Assembly (NCBI GenBank): GCA_039029355.1 | Contig: JBCCGI010000002.1 | Coordinates: 1 to 64,000, forward strand | Length of the DNA stretch: 64,000 nucleotides | Reading direction: 5' to 3' | Source: JBCCGI01 sp039029355 | GTDB taxonomy: Bacteria; Planctomycetota; UBA1135; GCA-002686595 | Part shown: positions 1 through 8,819 of the stretch, one piece after another | How the letters are laid out: every line of letters begins with the position of its first letter | Numbering within the stretch: position 1 is the first letter of the stretch | The notes under the pieces: generated by a model | The model's input: the letters and a program-made list of their open reading frames with translations, nothing else | Database searches by the model: none | What the model was told of the DNA's origin: nothing | Position numbers and translations under genes: made by a program

Positions 1-166
1 CCCCGCTGGGATTCTGCTTCACGACCGCCCGGGGGGCTCTCATGATGTAGTCGGCCGCCGCCCGCCGCCGACCGCTCCAGCCGGCGGGCGGGGCCCCGCG
101 CGCGCGGGCACCGGCCCTCGTTCTTTTGAGTCCGCGCGACGAGCGCTCGCTATCATCGGCCGCCGC
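1..166. other. Intergenic leader, no gene seen
   Basis: No convincing coding frame is visible in this stretch before the first gene. It is extremely G+C-rich, with a run of GC alternation near positions 90-110. The only recognisable signal is the possible promoter at 126-156, listed separately. The left edge may be the 3' flank of a gene outside the window, but nothing here shows that. Confidence 0.5.
126..156 (+). promoter_or_regulatory. Possible sigma70-type promoter for the first sulfatase-like gene
   Basis: TTGAGT at 126-131 resembles a -35 box and TATCAT at 151-156 resembles a -10 box, with a 19-base spacer, slightly longer than usual. The predicted transcript would start only a few bases before the ATG at 167, so the mRNA would be nearly leaderless, and no Shine-Dalgarno sequence is visible. 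This is a pattern match in a G+C-rich region and is tentative. Confidence 0.3.
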
Positions 167-1519
167 ATGGACGAGCCGAGTCACTCCGAGCCGTTCGAAC
201 GTCGCATCCGCGCCGCGCTGCGGGCGCTCCTCTTGGGAGCCATCACGCTCGCAAGCTCCTGCTCCGGAGGCGGGCCAGACGCGAAGGAGGGCCCCTCGCT
301 GGTCGTGGTGCTCGTGATCGACACGCTGCGCGCCGATCACCTGCCGTTCTACGGCTACGGCTTCGACACGGCGCCGTTCCTGACCGAGCTCGCCGAGAAG
401 GGCGTCATCTTCGACAACGCCTGGGCAACGTCGTCGTGGACCGCGCCGGCGACGGCGTCGATCTTCACCGGCGTGTACCCCGACCAGCACGGCGTCACGA
501 CCGGCATTCAGAACTACGCCCGCAACAAGGCGCGCGGGCGCGACGTGACCCTGCACCGCATCCCGGACGCGCTCGACACCATCGCGACGCTCGCGGGCTC
601 GCTCGGCTACCGCACGTTCGGCGTCGCCGACAACCCCAACATCTGCGAGCTTGAGGGCTTCCACCGCGGCTTCGACCGCTTCCAGAGCTTCGGCTACGAG
701 GGAGCCGCCACCGTCAACGAGGTCGTCGCGAGCTGGGCCGACGAGGTGCGCGCGAGCGACAAGGCCTTCGTCTACCTGCACTACATGGACCCGCACGGCC
801 CGCTCCACGAGCGGCCCGAGCGCGGCGAGCAGCGGGGGCGCCACGAGGCGAACTGGTCGTACGACGGCGAGATCCGCTACATGGACGACCACATCCGGCG
901 CGCCTTCGAGCAGCTCGGCGTCGACGACGACACGCTGATCCTGTTCGTCGCCGACCACGGCCAGGAGTTCTGGGACCACGGCGCGTACGGGCACGGCCCG
1001 CAGCTCTATTCCGAGCTGACGCGCGTGCCGCTCTTCCTCTGCGACCCCGACCGCGTCGCCGCGCAGACGCGCGTCGCGGCGGATGTCAGCGCGATCGACC
1101 TGCTGCCGACCCTGCGGCAGCTGCTGGGCGCCACCGCATCGCCGCAGGACGCCGGCGTCAGCCTGGTGCCCTACTACGCCGAGGAGGACGCGGCTCCCGA
1201 GGCGCGCGCCGTCTTCGCGATGCGCCACGCCGGGCCGCTGCTGCTCAAGAGCGTGGTGCACGACGGCTTCAAGTACATCCGGCACCTGCGCGACGGGAAG
1301 ACCAAGCACGAGCTCTACGACCTGGCCGCCGACCCCGCGGAGCAGCAGAACCTCGCCGACGCGCAGCCGGAGAGGGTCGCGGCGCTCGCCGCCCTCTTGG
1401 AGCGGTTCGAGCGCGACGCGCCGCGTTGGGAGCAGCGCTCCCTAGAGCACCGCGCCAGCGACGAGGAGCTCGAGATGATCGAGCGCCTCGGCTACGCCGG
1501 CGACGGGGCGGGCGACTAG
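167..1519 (+). CDS. Sulfatase-fold exported lipoprotein with Thr at the nucleophile position
   Basis: A 450-residue alkaline-phosphatase-superfamily protein of the sulfatase type. A hydrophobic segment around residues 18-32 ends in a weak lipobox-like ASSC, so it is probably exported and perhaps lipid-anchored. The metal-binding start is IDTLRAD (near residue 52) and the distal metal motif is VADHGQEFWDHG. In FGly sulfatases the site reads C/S-x-P-x-R followed by TG. Here it reads T92-A-P-A-T96 with the TG kept, so Thr occupies the nucleophile position as in phosphoethanolamine and glycerol-phosphate transferases. The C-terminal strand with KHELYDLAADPAEQQNLAD is typical of sulfatases. It is convergent with the aminopeptidase gene and overlaps it by four bases at the stops. 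Fold assignment is strong; substrate and reaction type are unknown. Confidence 0.85.
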   Translation: MDEPSHSEPFERRIRAALRALLLGAITLASSCSGGGPDAKEGPSLVVVLVIDTLRADHLPFYGYGFDTAPFLTELAEKGVIFDNAWATSSWTAPATASIFTGVYPDQHGVTTGIQNYARNKARGRDVTLHRIPDALDTIATLAGSLGYRTFGVADNPNICELEGFHRGFDRFQSFGYEGAATVNEVVASWADEVRASDKAFVYLHYMDPHGPLHERPERGEQRGRHEANWSYDGEIRYMDDHIRRAFEQLGVDDDTLILFVADHGQEFWDHGAYGHGPQLYSELTRVPLFLCDPDRVAAQTRVAADVSAIDLLPTLRQLLGATASPQDAGVSLVPYYAEEDAAPEARAVFAMRHAGPLLLKSVVHDGFKYIRHLRDGKTKHELYDLAADPAEQQNLADAQPERVAALAALLERFERDAPRWEQRSLEHRASDEELEMIERLGYAGDGAGD

Positions 1520-4164
1520 CTACCCGGCTCTTCGAGCGCCCGCTCGACGACCTCGCCGACGTCCTTGGAGAGGCCCGGATGCTCGGCGACGCGCTCGATC
1601 TGGGTCCGCATCGCGGCGCGGCGGCCCGGCTCGAACTGGCGCCAGCTGAGGAACGAGGTCGCGAGCCGCGACGCGATCTTGGGGTTGAGTCGGTCGAGCT
1701 CCAGCAGTTGATCGACCACGAACGCGTAGGCCGCACCGTCGGCGCGGTGGAAGCGAACGAGGTTGAGCTGCGCGAAGGAGCCCAGCAGCGACCGCATGCG
1801 GTTCGGGTTCTTCAGCGTGAAGTCGGGGTGCTGCGACAGCTCGACGACGCGTTCGAACGTGTCCTCGGCCGACGAGATCGCCTGGGCGCGGAACCACTTG
1901 TCGATCACCAGCGGATCCTCGCGCCAGCGCGCGTAGAAGGCGGCGAGCGCATCCTCACGGTACCTGCCGCCGAGGTCGACCAGGCAGCCGAGGGCCAGCT
2001 CGGAGTCGGTCATGTTGTCGGCGCCGGCGAACTGCGTCGCGGCCAGCTCGTTCAGCTCCGACTCACCCAGCTGGGTGAGGTAGATCAGCGCCCGGTTCTT
2101 CAGCCGGCGTCGGTCGATCGAGGCCTTGTCGTTCGCGTAGGACGCGTCGCTGTTGGCGCGGTAGACCTCGAGCCAGCGGTCGCGCAGCGAGCGCGCGATC
2201 TCGACCACGGCGAAGCTGCGCGCCGCATGGATGGCGTCGGGGTCGACGTCGCTCAGGCGCTGCGCCACGACGCTCTCGTCCGGCAGGCGCAGGGTCAGCG
2301 CGCGCAGCGAGCCGTCGAGCTCGGTATCGGCCAGCACGCTGCCGTACGCCTCGACGAGGAGCGGGTCGAGCCTCAGCCTTTCGCCCGCCGCGCTCGCCGC
2401 GGTCAGCTCGATCAGGACCTGCAGCGCCAGCTCCTGCCCGGCGTCCCAACGCTGGAAGGCGTCGGAGTCGTGCGCCAGGAGGAACGCGAGCTCGGCGCGC
2501 TCGCGCTCGATCTCGCAGCGCACCGGGGCCGAGAAGCCACGGAACAGCGACGGGACGGGACGCGCGGCGACGCCGGTGAAGCGGAAGGTCTGCTCGCTCT
2601 CGGAGAGCAGGAGCACGCGCGAAGTGGCGCCCCCACCGGCCTCGCCGTCGAGGTTCAGCGGCAGGTCGCGCCCATCCGCGCCCAGCAGCCCCATCCGGAC
2701 CGGAATCGGCAGCGGCCCGGGGTTCAGCTTTCCGGCGGGCAGCGCCTGGGACATCGTCAGCGAGTAGGCCTGCGCCGAGGCGTCGTAGTCGGCCCGCACC
2801 TGCACCGTCGGCGTCCCCGATTGCGCGTACCAGCGCCCAAAGTGCCCGAGGTCCGCGCCGTTCGCGTCGGCCATGGCGGCCCGGAAATCGTCGCAGGTCA
2901 CGGCCTCGCCGTCGTGGCGCTCGAAGTAGAGGTCCATCCCCTTCCGGAAGCCGTCGCGCCCCAGCAGCGTCTCGTACATGCGCACGACCTCGGCGCCTTT
3001 CTCGTAGACCGTGGTCGTGTAGAAGTTGCCCATCTCAACGACCTCGTCCGGGCGCACCGGGTGCGCCATGGGCCCCGCGTCCTGCTCGAACTGGCGCAGC
3101 CGTAGGCCCCGAACGTCGGCGATCCGCTTGACCGCCTGCGACGTCATGTCAGCCGAGAACTCCTGGTCGCGGTAGACCGTCAACCCCTCCTTGAGCGTCA
3201 GCTGGAACCAGTCGCGCAGCGTGACGCGGTTGCCGGTCCAGTTGTGGAAGTACTCGTGGGCGATCACGCCTTCGACGCCCTCGTAGTCGTCGTCGGTAGC
3301 GGTCTCGGGCTTGGCCAGCACGTACTTCGAATTGAAGACGTTCAGGCCCTTGTTCTCCATCGCGCCCGCGTTGAAGTCGCCGACGGCGACGACCATGTAG
3401 ACGTCGAGGTCGTATTCCCGCCCGAAGCGCTCCTCGTCCCACTTCATCGAGCGCTCGAGCGAGCGCAGCGCGTGCTCGCACTTGTCGATGTTCTCGGGCT
3501 CGACCCAGATCTCGAGCGCGACCTTGCGGCCCGACGCGGTCGTCACGTCGTCGCGGTGGCAGCGCAGGTCGCCGGCGACCATGGCGAAGAGGTAGCTGGG
3601 CTTCGGGAAGGGATCGTCCCACCGCGCCCAGTGACGCCCGCCGTCGAGCTCGCCCGCGCCGGCGGGGTTGCCGTTCGACAGCAGCACCGGGCAGCGATCG
3701 CGGTCGGCCTCGATGCGCGTCGTGAAGCGCGCCATCACGTCGGGACGGTCAAGGAACCAAGTGACGCGGCGGAAGCCCTCGGGCTCGAGGTCGGTGTAGA
3801 AGTTGCCGCCCGAGCGGTAGAGACCGAGCAGGCGCGTATTCTTTTCGGGGTGGAGCACCACCTCGGTTTCGAGCGTGAAGCTGTCGGGCACGCCGTCGAG
3901 CTGCAGCGTGCTCTGGGCGTCGCGGAAGACCTCCTCGGCGACATCCACGCCGTCGACGGTGACGCGGCGCGTCGTCAGCTCCTCGCCGTGCAGCACCAGC
4001 GGGCGGCCCGCGAACTCCTGCCCCTCGTTCCGCCGGACCGAGAGCCGGGCGCGGACCACGGTCTGTTCTTCGCGCAGGTCGAAGTCGAGGTCGACCGTGT
4101 CGATGAAGAAGTCGGGAGCGCGGTAGTCGAGGCGACGGAGCGCCGGGAGAGCGGTCTTGGGCAT
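1516..4164 (-). CDS. pepN: Aminopeptidase N (M1 family, Escherichia coli PepN type)
   Basis: A zinc metallo-aminopeptidase of 882 residues, close to the roughly 870 of E. coli PepN. It removes N-terminal residues from peptides in the cytosol; no signal peptide is visible. The start MPKTALPALRRLDYRAPDF aligns with the PepN N-terminus. The substrate-anchoring motif GAMEN lies at residues 267-271, the zinc site HEYFH at 303-307 and the third zinc ligand Glu at 326 in LTLKEG. The C-terminal helical region keeps PepN landmarks such as NNMTDSELA-like, MDKWF-like (VIDKWF) and NPNRMRSLLGSFA. The ATG at 4164 fits homologues. The gene converges on the sulfatase-like gene, sharing the bases CTAG so that both strands stop in the same four bases. 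Identification is secure. Confidence 0.97.
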   Translation of the reverse strand: MPKTALPALRRLDYRAPDFFIDTVDLDFDLREEQTVVRARLSVRRNEGQEFAGRPLVLHGEELTTRRVTVDGVDVAEEVFRDAQSTLQLDGVPDSFTLETEVVLHPEKNTRLLGLYRSGGNFYTDLEPEGFRRVTWFLDRPDVMARFTTRIEADRDRCPVLLSNGNPAGAGELDGGRHWARWDDPFPKPSYLFAMVAGDLRCHRDDVTTASGRKVALEIWVEPENIDKCEHALRSLERSMKWDEERFGREYDLDVYMVVAVGDFNAGAMENKGLNVFNSKYVLAKPETATDDDYEGVEGVIAHEYFHNWTGNRVTLRDWFQLTLKEGLTVYRDQEFSADMTSQAVKRIADVRGLRLRQFEQDAGPMAHPVRPDEVVEMGNFYTTTVYEKGAEVVRMYETLLGRDGFRKGMDLYFERHDGEAVTCDDFRAAMADANGADLGHFGRWYAQSGTPTVQVRADYDASAQAYSLTMSQALPAGKLNPGPLPIPVRMGLLGADGRDLPLNLDGEAGGGATSRVLLLSESEQTFRFTGVAARPVPSLFRGFSAPVRCEIERERAELAFLLAHDSDAFQRWDAGQELALQVLIELTAASAAGERLRLDPLLVEAYGSVLADTELDGSLRALTLRLPDESVVAQRLSDVDPDAIHAARSFAVVEIARSLRDRWLEVYRANSDASYANDKASIDRRRLKNRALIYLTQLGESELNELAATQFAGADNMTDSELALGCLVDLGGRYREDALAAFYARWREDPLVIDKWFRAQAISSAEDTFERVVELSQHPDFTLKNPNRMRSLLGSFAQLNLVRFHRADGAAYAFVVDQLLELDRLNPKIASRLATSFLSWRQFEPGRRAAMRTQIERVAEHPGLSKDVGEVVERALEEPGS

Positions 4165-4321
4165 GGGCTTTGGCTGCGAAAAGCGGGGAAGGGGGCGCCG
4201 ATTGTAGGGGGTCGGGCGCGCGAGACCCGGACGGGCTGACCATCCGCATAGGAAAAAGCCTCCTACCGGCGGCCGCTAGCGTCCCGAATCCGCCGCGATC
4301 GGGGTATCTTTCTGAGCCATC

Positions 4322-6877
4322 ATGGCTCTCCCTCGCCCCCCCTTTCTCGCCCCCGGCGCACTGCTGGTCTGGGCGCTCGCCGGCTCTGCGGCGGCCCAGG
4401 TACGCCTCGAGGACCGGCACTCCATGGTTCCGGTCGACGACGACCCGACCGAGTCGATCGCCCTCGCCGACCTGGACGGGGACGGCGACCTCGACCTGGT
4501 TTGGGGCAACGGCGGCACGCAGAACCGTCTGTTGCTGAACGACGGGAACGGCTCGTTCCTATCCACCGACGGCAACCTGCCGCCGGACAGCAACGCCACC
4601 TGCGCCCTGGTTGCCGCGGACTTCGATGGGGACGGCGACCTCGACCTCTTCGCCGGCAACGGCTTCGGCGGCCAGCCAAACCGCCTGTACCTAGGCTTCG
4701 GAGGCGGCTTCTTCCTGGACGCGACGTCGACCCACCTGCCGGTGGACTCCGACGGTACCGAAGACGCGGCGGCAGGCGACCTCGACGGCGACGGCGACCT
4801 GGATCTGATCCTGGGCAACGACGACGAGGTGCTCGGGCAGCAGAACCGCATCTACCTCAACGACGGCTCGGGCGTCTTCTCGGACTTCACCGCCACCAAC
4901 TTCCCCGTCGACGCGGAGAAGACCGAGGGGCTGGCGCTGGCCGACTTCGACGGCGACAACGACCTCGACGTGGTCTTCGTCAACGACACCGGGCAGAACC
5001 GGCTGTACCTGAACGACGGACTGGGCGTCTTCACCGACGCGACCGCGAACCTTCCCGTCGACGCCGCGCTCGACTCCGAGACCGTCGCCGTGGCCGACTT
5101 CGACGGGGACGGCGACGAGGACATCTTCGTCGGCAACAGCGTTCTCGCCGACAAGCAGAACCGGCTCTACCTGAACGACGGGTCGGCGCTCTTCACGGAC
5201 GGCACCGCAACGCACCTTCCGGTCGACACGGACGACACCGAGGGCCTCTCGGTCGGCGACGTGGACGGGGACGGAGACCTCGACGTGCTCGCCGTGAGCT
5301 TCTTCCAACCCGACCGGCTGTACCTCAACGACGGCGCGGGGACGTTCACCTTCGCCCCCGAGGGAGCGCTGCCGGCCTACTTCCTCGCCTCGACCAAGGC
5401 GCGGCTGGGCGACGTTGACGGGGACGGGGACCTCGACGCGGTCGTGGCCTACTCGAGCTTCGAGAACCGCCTTTGGCTCAACGACGGAGCCGGGACGTTC
5501 CGCGAGCCGACGCGCCACTTCCCTACCGCCTACCTGGCGACGCGCGCGGCCGCGCTGGCCGATGTGGACGCCGACGGCGACCTGGACGCGCTGCTCGGTG
5601 ATTCGAGCGGCCTGGACACGCTCTACCTGAACAACGGCGCGGGCGTGATGAGCGACGCCAGCGCGCAGATGCCGACGGCCGTCTCGCTCAGCTACTCGCT
5701 GGCGGTCGGCGACCTCGACGGAGACGTGGACCTCGACGTCTACGTCGGCGCCGACGGCCAGGATGCGATCCTCACCAACGACGGGACCGGCTCGTTCACC
5801 GGCGCGGTCGTGCTCGGCAGCCCCGAGCTCTCCGCCGACGTCGCGCTTCTCGACGTCGAAGGCGACGGCGACCTGGACGTGTGGACCGCCACGCTCGGCC
5901 AGAACCACCTGCTGGCCAACGACGGCTTGGGCGCGTTCACCGACGCGACCGCTTCGATTCCGGTCGACGCCGCCGAGAGCCGCGCCGTCGTGGTCGGGGA
6001 CGTGGACGGCGACACCGACCTCGACGTGCTCGTCGGCAACGGGCTGACGGCCGGCGCGGCCAACTTCCTGTATCTCGGCGACGGGCTCGGAGCCTTCGTT
6101 GACGGGTCCGTCGCGCTGCCGGCCGACGCCGACCAGACCGGCGCCCTCGCGCTGGGCGACGTGGACAACGACGGCGACCTCGACCTCGTCGCCGGCAACG
6201 GCGCGACGCGCGGCGAGGCCAACAGGCTCTACCTCGGCGACGGGCTGGGCGGGTTCACCGAGTCCATCGGCGCGCTGCCCACCGACGCCGACGAGACGTG
6301 CTCGCTCGTGCTGACCGACCTCGACGACGACGGCGACCTCGACCTGATCGCCGGCAACGGGCACACGCTTCCCGGCCCCAACCGGACGGCCCTGAACGAC
6401 GGGCTCGGCCTCTTCACCGACGCGCCCGACGCGCTCCCCGCGCGCAGCCACCTCACCTCGGCGCTGGTCGCGGGCGACCTGGATGGCGAGGGCGACGTCG
6501 ACCTGCTCGTCGGCGAGCTCTTCGGCCAGTCGCGCGTGCTGCTCAACGTCGAGCGGCACATCGCCTGGCGCGGCGAGCCGCGCATCGGCACGACGATCAC
6601 GATGGACCTGAACGGTCCGCCGACCGAGCTGTGGTTCGTCGCGTACTCGATCGGGACCACCGGATTCGAGCTCGATCCCTACGGTGTGCTCTTCCTCGAT
6701 CCGCTCTCGACCGTCGTGCTCGCCTCGGGCATCCTGACGTCGAGCGGCGAGATCGCGGCGACGTTCCCGATCCCCGACAACCCGATCCTGATCGGGCTCG
6801 ACCTGCCCTGGCAGGCGGTGCTGGGGAACGCTCTGCAGCTGAGCAACCTAGAGCGCACCGTCTTCACCGACCTGTAG
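4322..6877 (+). CDS. Secreted FG-GAP/VCBS repeat protein with 14 repeats
   Basis: An exported 851-residue protein with a signal peptide (hydrophobic run ending SAAAQ near residue 25). Fourteen copies of a roughly 50-residue unit follow, each centred on a calcium-binding-like D-x-D-G-D-G-D-L-D loop and ending in RLYLNDG-type strands. This is the FG-GAP/VCBS beta-propeller repeat. Fourteen is twice seven, so two seven-bladed propellers are a reasonable model (inference). The final 100 or so residues form a separate beta-rich domain, also seen by eye in other secreted proteins of this window. It is probably an extracellular or surface protein with a binding role; no catalytic residues were seen. 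It diverges from pepN across 157 bases and ends 9 bases before the next, convergent gene. Confidence 0.88.
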   Translation: MALPRPPFLAPGALLVWALAGSAAAQVRLEDRHSMVPVDDDPTESIALADLDGDGDLDLVWGNGGTQNRLLLNDGNGSFLSTDGNLPPDSNATCALVAADFDGDGDLDLFAGNGFGGQPNRLYLGFGGGFFLDATSTHLPVDSDGTEDAAAGDLDGDGDLDLILGNDDEVLGQQNRIYLNDGSGVFSDFTATNFPVDAEKTEGLALADFDGDNDLDVVFVNDTGQNRLYLNDGLGVFTDATANLPVDAALDSETVAVADFDGDGDEDIFVGNSVLADKQNRLYLNDGSALFTDGTATHLPVDTDDTEGLSVGDVDGDGDLDVLAVSFFQPDRLYLNDGAGTFTFAPEGALPAYFLASTKARLGDVDGDGDLDAVVAYSSFENRLWLNDGAGTFREPTRHFPTAYLATRAAALADVDADGDLDALLGDSSGLDTLYLNNGAGVMSDASAQMPTAVSLSYSLAVGDLDGDVDLDVYVGADGQDAILTNDGTGSFTGAVVLGSPELSADVALLDVEGDGDLDVWTATLGQNHLLANDGLGAFTDATASIPVDAAESRAVVVGDVDGDTDLDVLVGNGLTAGAANFLYLGDGLGAFVDGSVALPADADQTGALALGDVDNDGDLDLVAGNGATRGEANRLYLGDGLGGFTESIGALPTDADETCSLVLTDLDDDGDLDLIAGNGHTLPGPNRTALNDGLGLFTDAPDALPARSHLTSALVAGDLDGEGDVDLLVGELFGQSRVLLNVERHIAWRGEPRIGTTITMDLNGPPTELWFVAYSIGTTGFELDPYGVLFLDPLSTVVLASGILTSSGEIAATFPIPDNPILIGLDLPWQAVLGNALQLSNLERTVFTDL

Positions 6878-6886
6878 AGCGGCGCG

Positions 6887-8731
6887 CTAGTCCTCGCCGC
6901 CGAGGTAGCCCACCGCGCGCAGCACGGCCTCGTCCTCGGCCGACAGGTCCGCCTCCTCGCCGACGGTCTCGAGCACGCGCCAGACGCGCACCAGGAGGCC
7001 CTCGGCGGGTGCGAACTCGCCCGAGGCCGACCAGCGGTCGGCGTGAGCGGGGTCCAGCTCGAAGGGCACGGCGGGCGGACGCTCTGCGCCCGGCCCCAGC
7101 GCGATGTGCTCAGCAGCGACCGGGATCCCGCCGGCGATCAACCCCACGCGACACGCTGGATCCGCGGGGTGCGGTCGGAAGAGGAAGCCGTCGGAGTCGC
7201 CCGGCGCGACGCGCAGCGTGAAGGTCGAAGCGAGCACGTCCCGCCCGTCCAGCATGCGCTGTTCGGTCGCGAACGGGCCGTCGCCGTCGGCGCGCTCGGA
7301 GTCGAGGCGTTCGACGTCGACGAGCCGCACCATCTCCGCCGCAACGTCGTCCGTCGCGATGAAGCCGAAGACCTTCACGAGCTCGTCGGTGCCGTTCTCG
7401 ACGCGCAGGGCGTAAGTCGGCGGCACGTGGCGCATCTCGGCCGCGAGGAGCGCCCGCATCGCGCGCACGACCTCGGGCTCGTCGGCGGCGCGGTCGGTGA
7501 GCTCGGCGGGGTCCTCGCCCAGGTGATAGAGCTCCTCGGAGACGGTCGGCGTCCAGCGGCGCACGTACTTCCACTCGGGGGCGACGATGCCCCGCCCCAC
7601 CGAGCCGTCCTCGGTCTCGACCAGCGCGTGCTGCCGCTCGGGCGGCGCGGCGCGGAGCGCGCGCGCGAACAGACTCGTGCCCGCACCCGCCCGCGCGGCC
7701 GGCAGGCCAAGCGCGTCGACCACCGTCGCCTTCAGGTCGACCTGCTCGACGACGCCGGTGATGCGCCGGCCGCGCGCGGCCTCGGGCAGCCCGGGCGAGC
7801 GCACCAGCAGCGGCACGCGCGCCACCTCTTCGAACATCTTCGCCGAGTGATGCGCGAGGTCGCCGTGCTCGAAGAGCTCCTCGCCGTGGTCGGAAACGAA
7901 GACCAGCAGCGTGTCGTCCGCCAGGCCGCGTTCGTCGAGCGCGTCGAGCAGCCGGCCGAACTGGGTGTCGACGTAGGCTACCTCACCGTCATAGAGCTCG
8001 CCGAGCCGTCCGCGCTCCGCTGGCGGCAGAGCCTCGGCCTCCTCGATCACCGTGTAGACCGGCCCCTCGTGCCCCGGCGGGTCGTAGGGAAAGTGCGGGT
8101 CGATCAGGTGCAGGTAGAGGAAGAAGGGCGCGTCGTCCGGCGCGCCGCCATCGAGCCACGCCAGCGCGGCGTCGACGATGCGCTCCCCGCGCGGGAACGG
8201 TGCGTCGCGCGCCGGCTCGATCGGCTCGAAGGCTCCGAAGCCCTGCTCGAAGCCCATCGACTCGGCGAAGATGTGTGGGTTGGAGCCGAAGGCCGCCGTC
8301 GCGTACCCCTCGCCGGCGAGCAGCTCGGCCAGGGTCTCGACCGACTCGGGGAGGACCGAGCGGCTGTAGTTCGCGCCGTGCGCGTAGGGATAGAGCCCCG
8401 TCAGGAGCGACGCCGTCGTCGGCTTGGTCCAGGTCGACTGCGCGATGCAGCGGTCGAACACCAGCGCCTCATCCGCGAACGCGTCGAGCCGCGGCGTCAG
8501 GCCGCCCGGGTGCCCGTAGGGCCCGAGCCGGTCGGCGCGCAGCGTATCCACGAGAAACACCAGCACGTTGTGGCGGCCGCGGGGCAGGGCCGCGTGCGGG
8601 TCATCCGCACCGCCGCCGCAGGCGCCGGTGAGCGCGGCTCCGGCCAGCGCCACGGCCAGCGTCAGCGGCGGCCGAGGCCGCGCTCGAGGCGCTCGCCGGG
8701 TGATTCGGCCGGTGGGTTCGAGGCTCTGCAC
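6887..8731 (-). CDS. Sulfatase-fold lipoprotein with Thr at the nucleophile position
   Basis: A 614-residue sulfatase/alkaline-phosphatase-fold protein. From the GTG at 8731 it begins with an Arg-rich n-region and a hydrophobic run ending LTGAC at Cys38, a likely lipoprotein signal. The frame is open further upstream, but that part looks random and would overlap the promoter region of the divergent sulfotransferase gene. The metal motif VDTLRAD is near residue 61. The active site reads T102-K-P-T-T106 before the conserved TG, so Thr replaces the formylglycine precursor. SDHGEELFEHGDLAHH is the distal metal motif. Sulfatase-type strands follow (EWKYVRRW, LYHLGEDPAELTD). The last 150 or so residues form an extra beta-rich tail I do not recognise. 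It may act on sulfate or phosphate esters outside the cytoplasm. Confidence 0.83.
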   Translation of the reverse strand: MQSLEPTGRITRRAPRARPRPPLTLAVALAGAALTGACGGGADDPHAALPRGRHNVLVFLVDTLRADRLGPYGHPGGLTPRLDAFADEALVFDRCIAQSTWTKPTTASLLTGLYPYAHGANYSRSVLPESVETLAELLAGEGYATAAFGSNPHIFAESMGFEQGFGAFEPIEPARDAPFPRGERIVDAALAWLDGGAPDDAPFFLYLHLIDPHFPYDPPGHEGPVYTVIEEAEALPPAERGRLGELYDGEVAYVDTQFGRLLDALDERGLADDTLLVFVSDHGEELFEHGDLAHHSAKMFEEVARVPLLVRSPGLPEAARGRRITGVVEQVDLKATVVDALGLPAARAGAGTSLFARALRAAPPERQHALVETEDGSVGRGIVAPEWKYVRRWTPTVSEELYHLGEDPAELTDRAADEPEVVRAMRALLAAEMRHVPPTYALRVENGTDELVKVFGFIATDDVAAEMVRLVDVERLDSERADGDGPFATEQRMLDGRDVLASTFTLRVAPGDSDGFLFRPHPADPACRVGLIAGGIPVAAEHIALGPGAERPPAVPFELDPAHADRWSASGEFAPAEGLLVRVWRVLETVGEEADLSAEDEAVLRAVGYLGGED

Positions 8732-8819
8732 CCAACGAGAATACCCCGCGGGCGGGCAAAGCCCACCGGCGGGCTCGCCGCGGCTCCAGGATGGCCTGCG
8801 CACGACCGATATCTGCCTG

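Noticed and set aside
1426..3105. A 559-residue open frame on the plus strand opposite pepN
   Set aside because: Low-complexity Arg/Gly/Val-rich antisense translation of the pepN gene; high G+C makes such frames common and no domain is visible.
4322..6877. CRISPR array or tandem DNA repeat
   Set aside because: The periodicity is the coding of FG-GAP protein repeats of about 150 bases with divergent codons, not identical short repeats with spacers.
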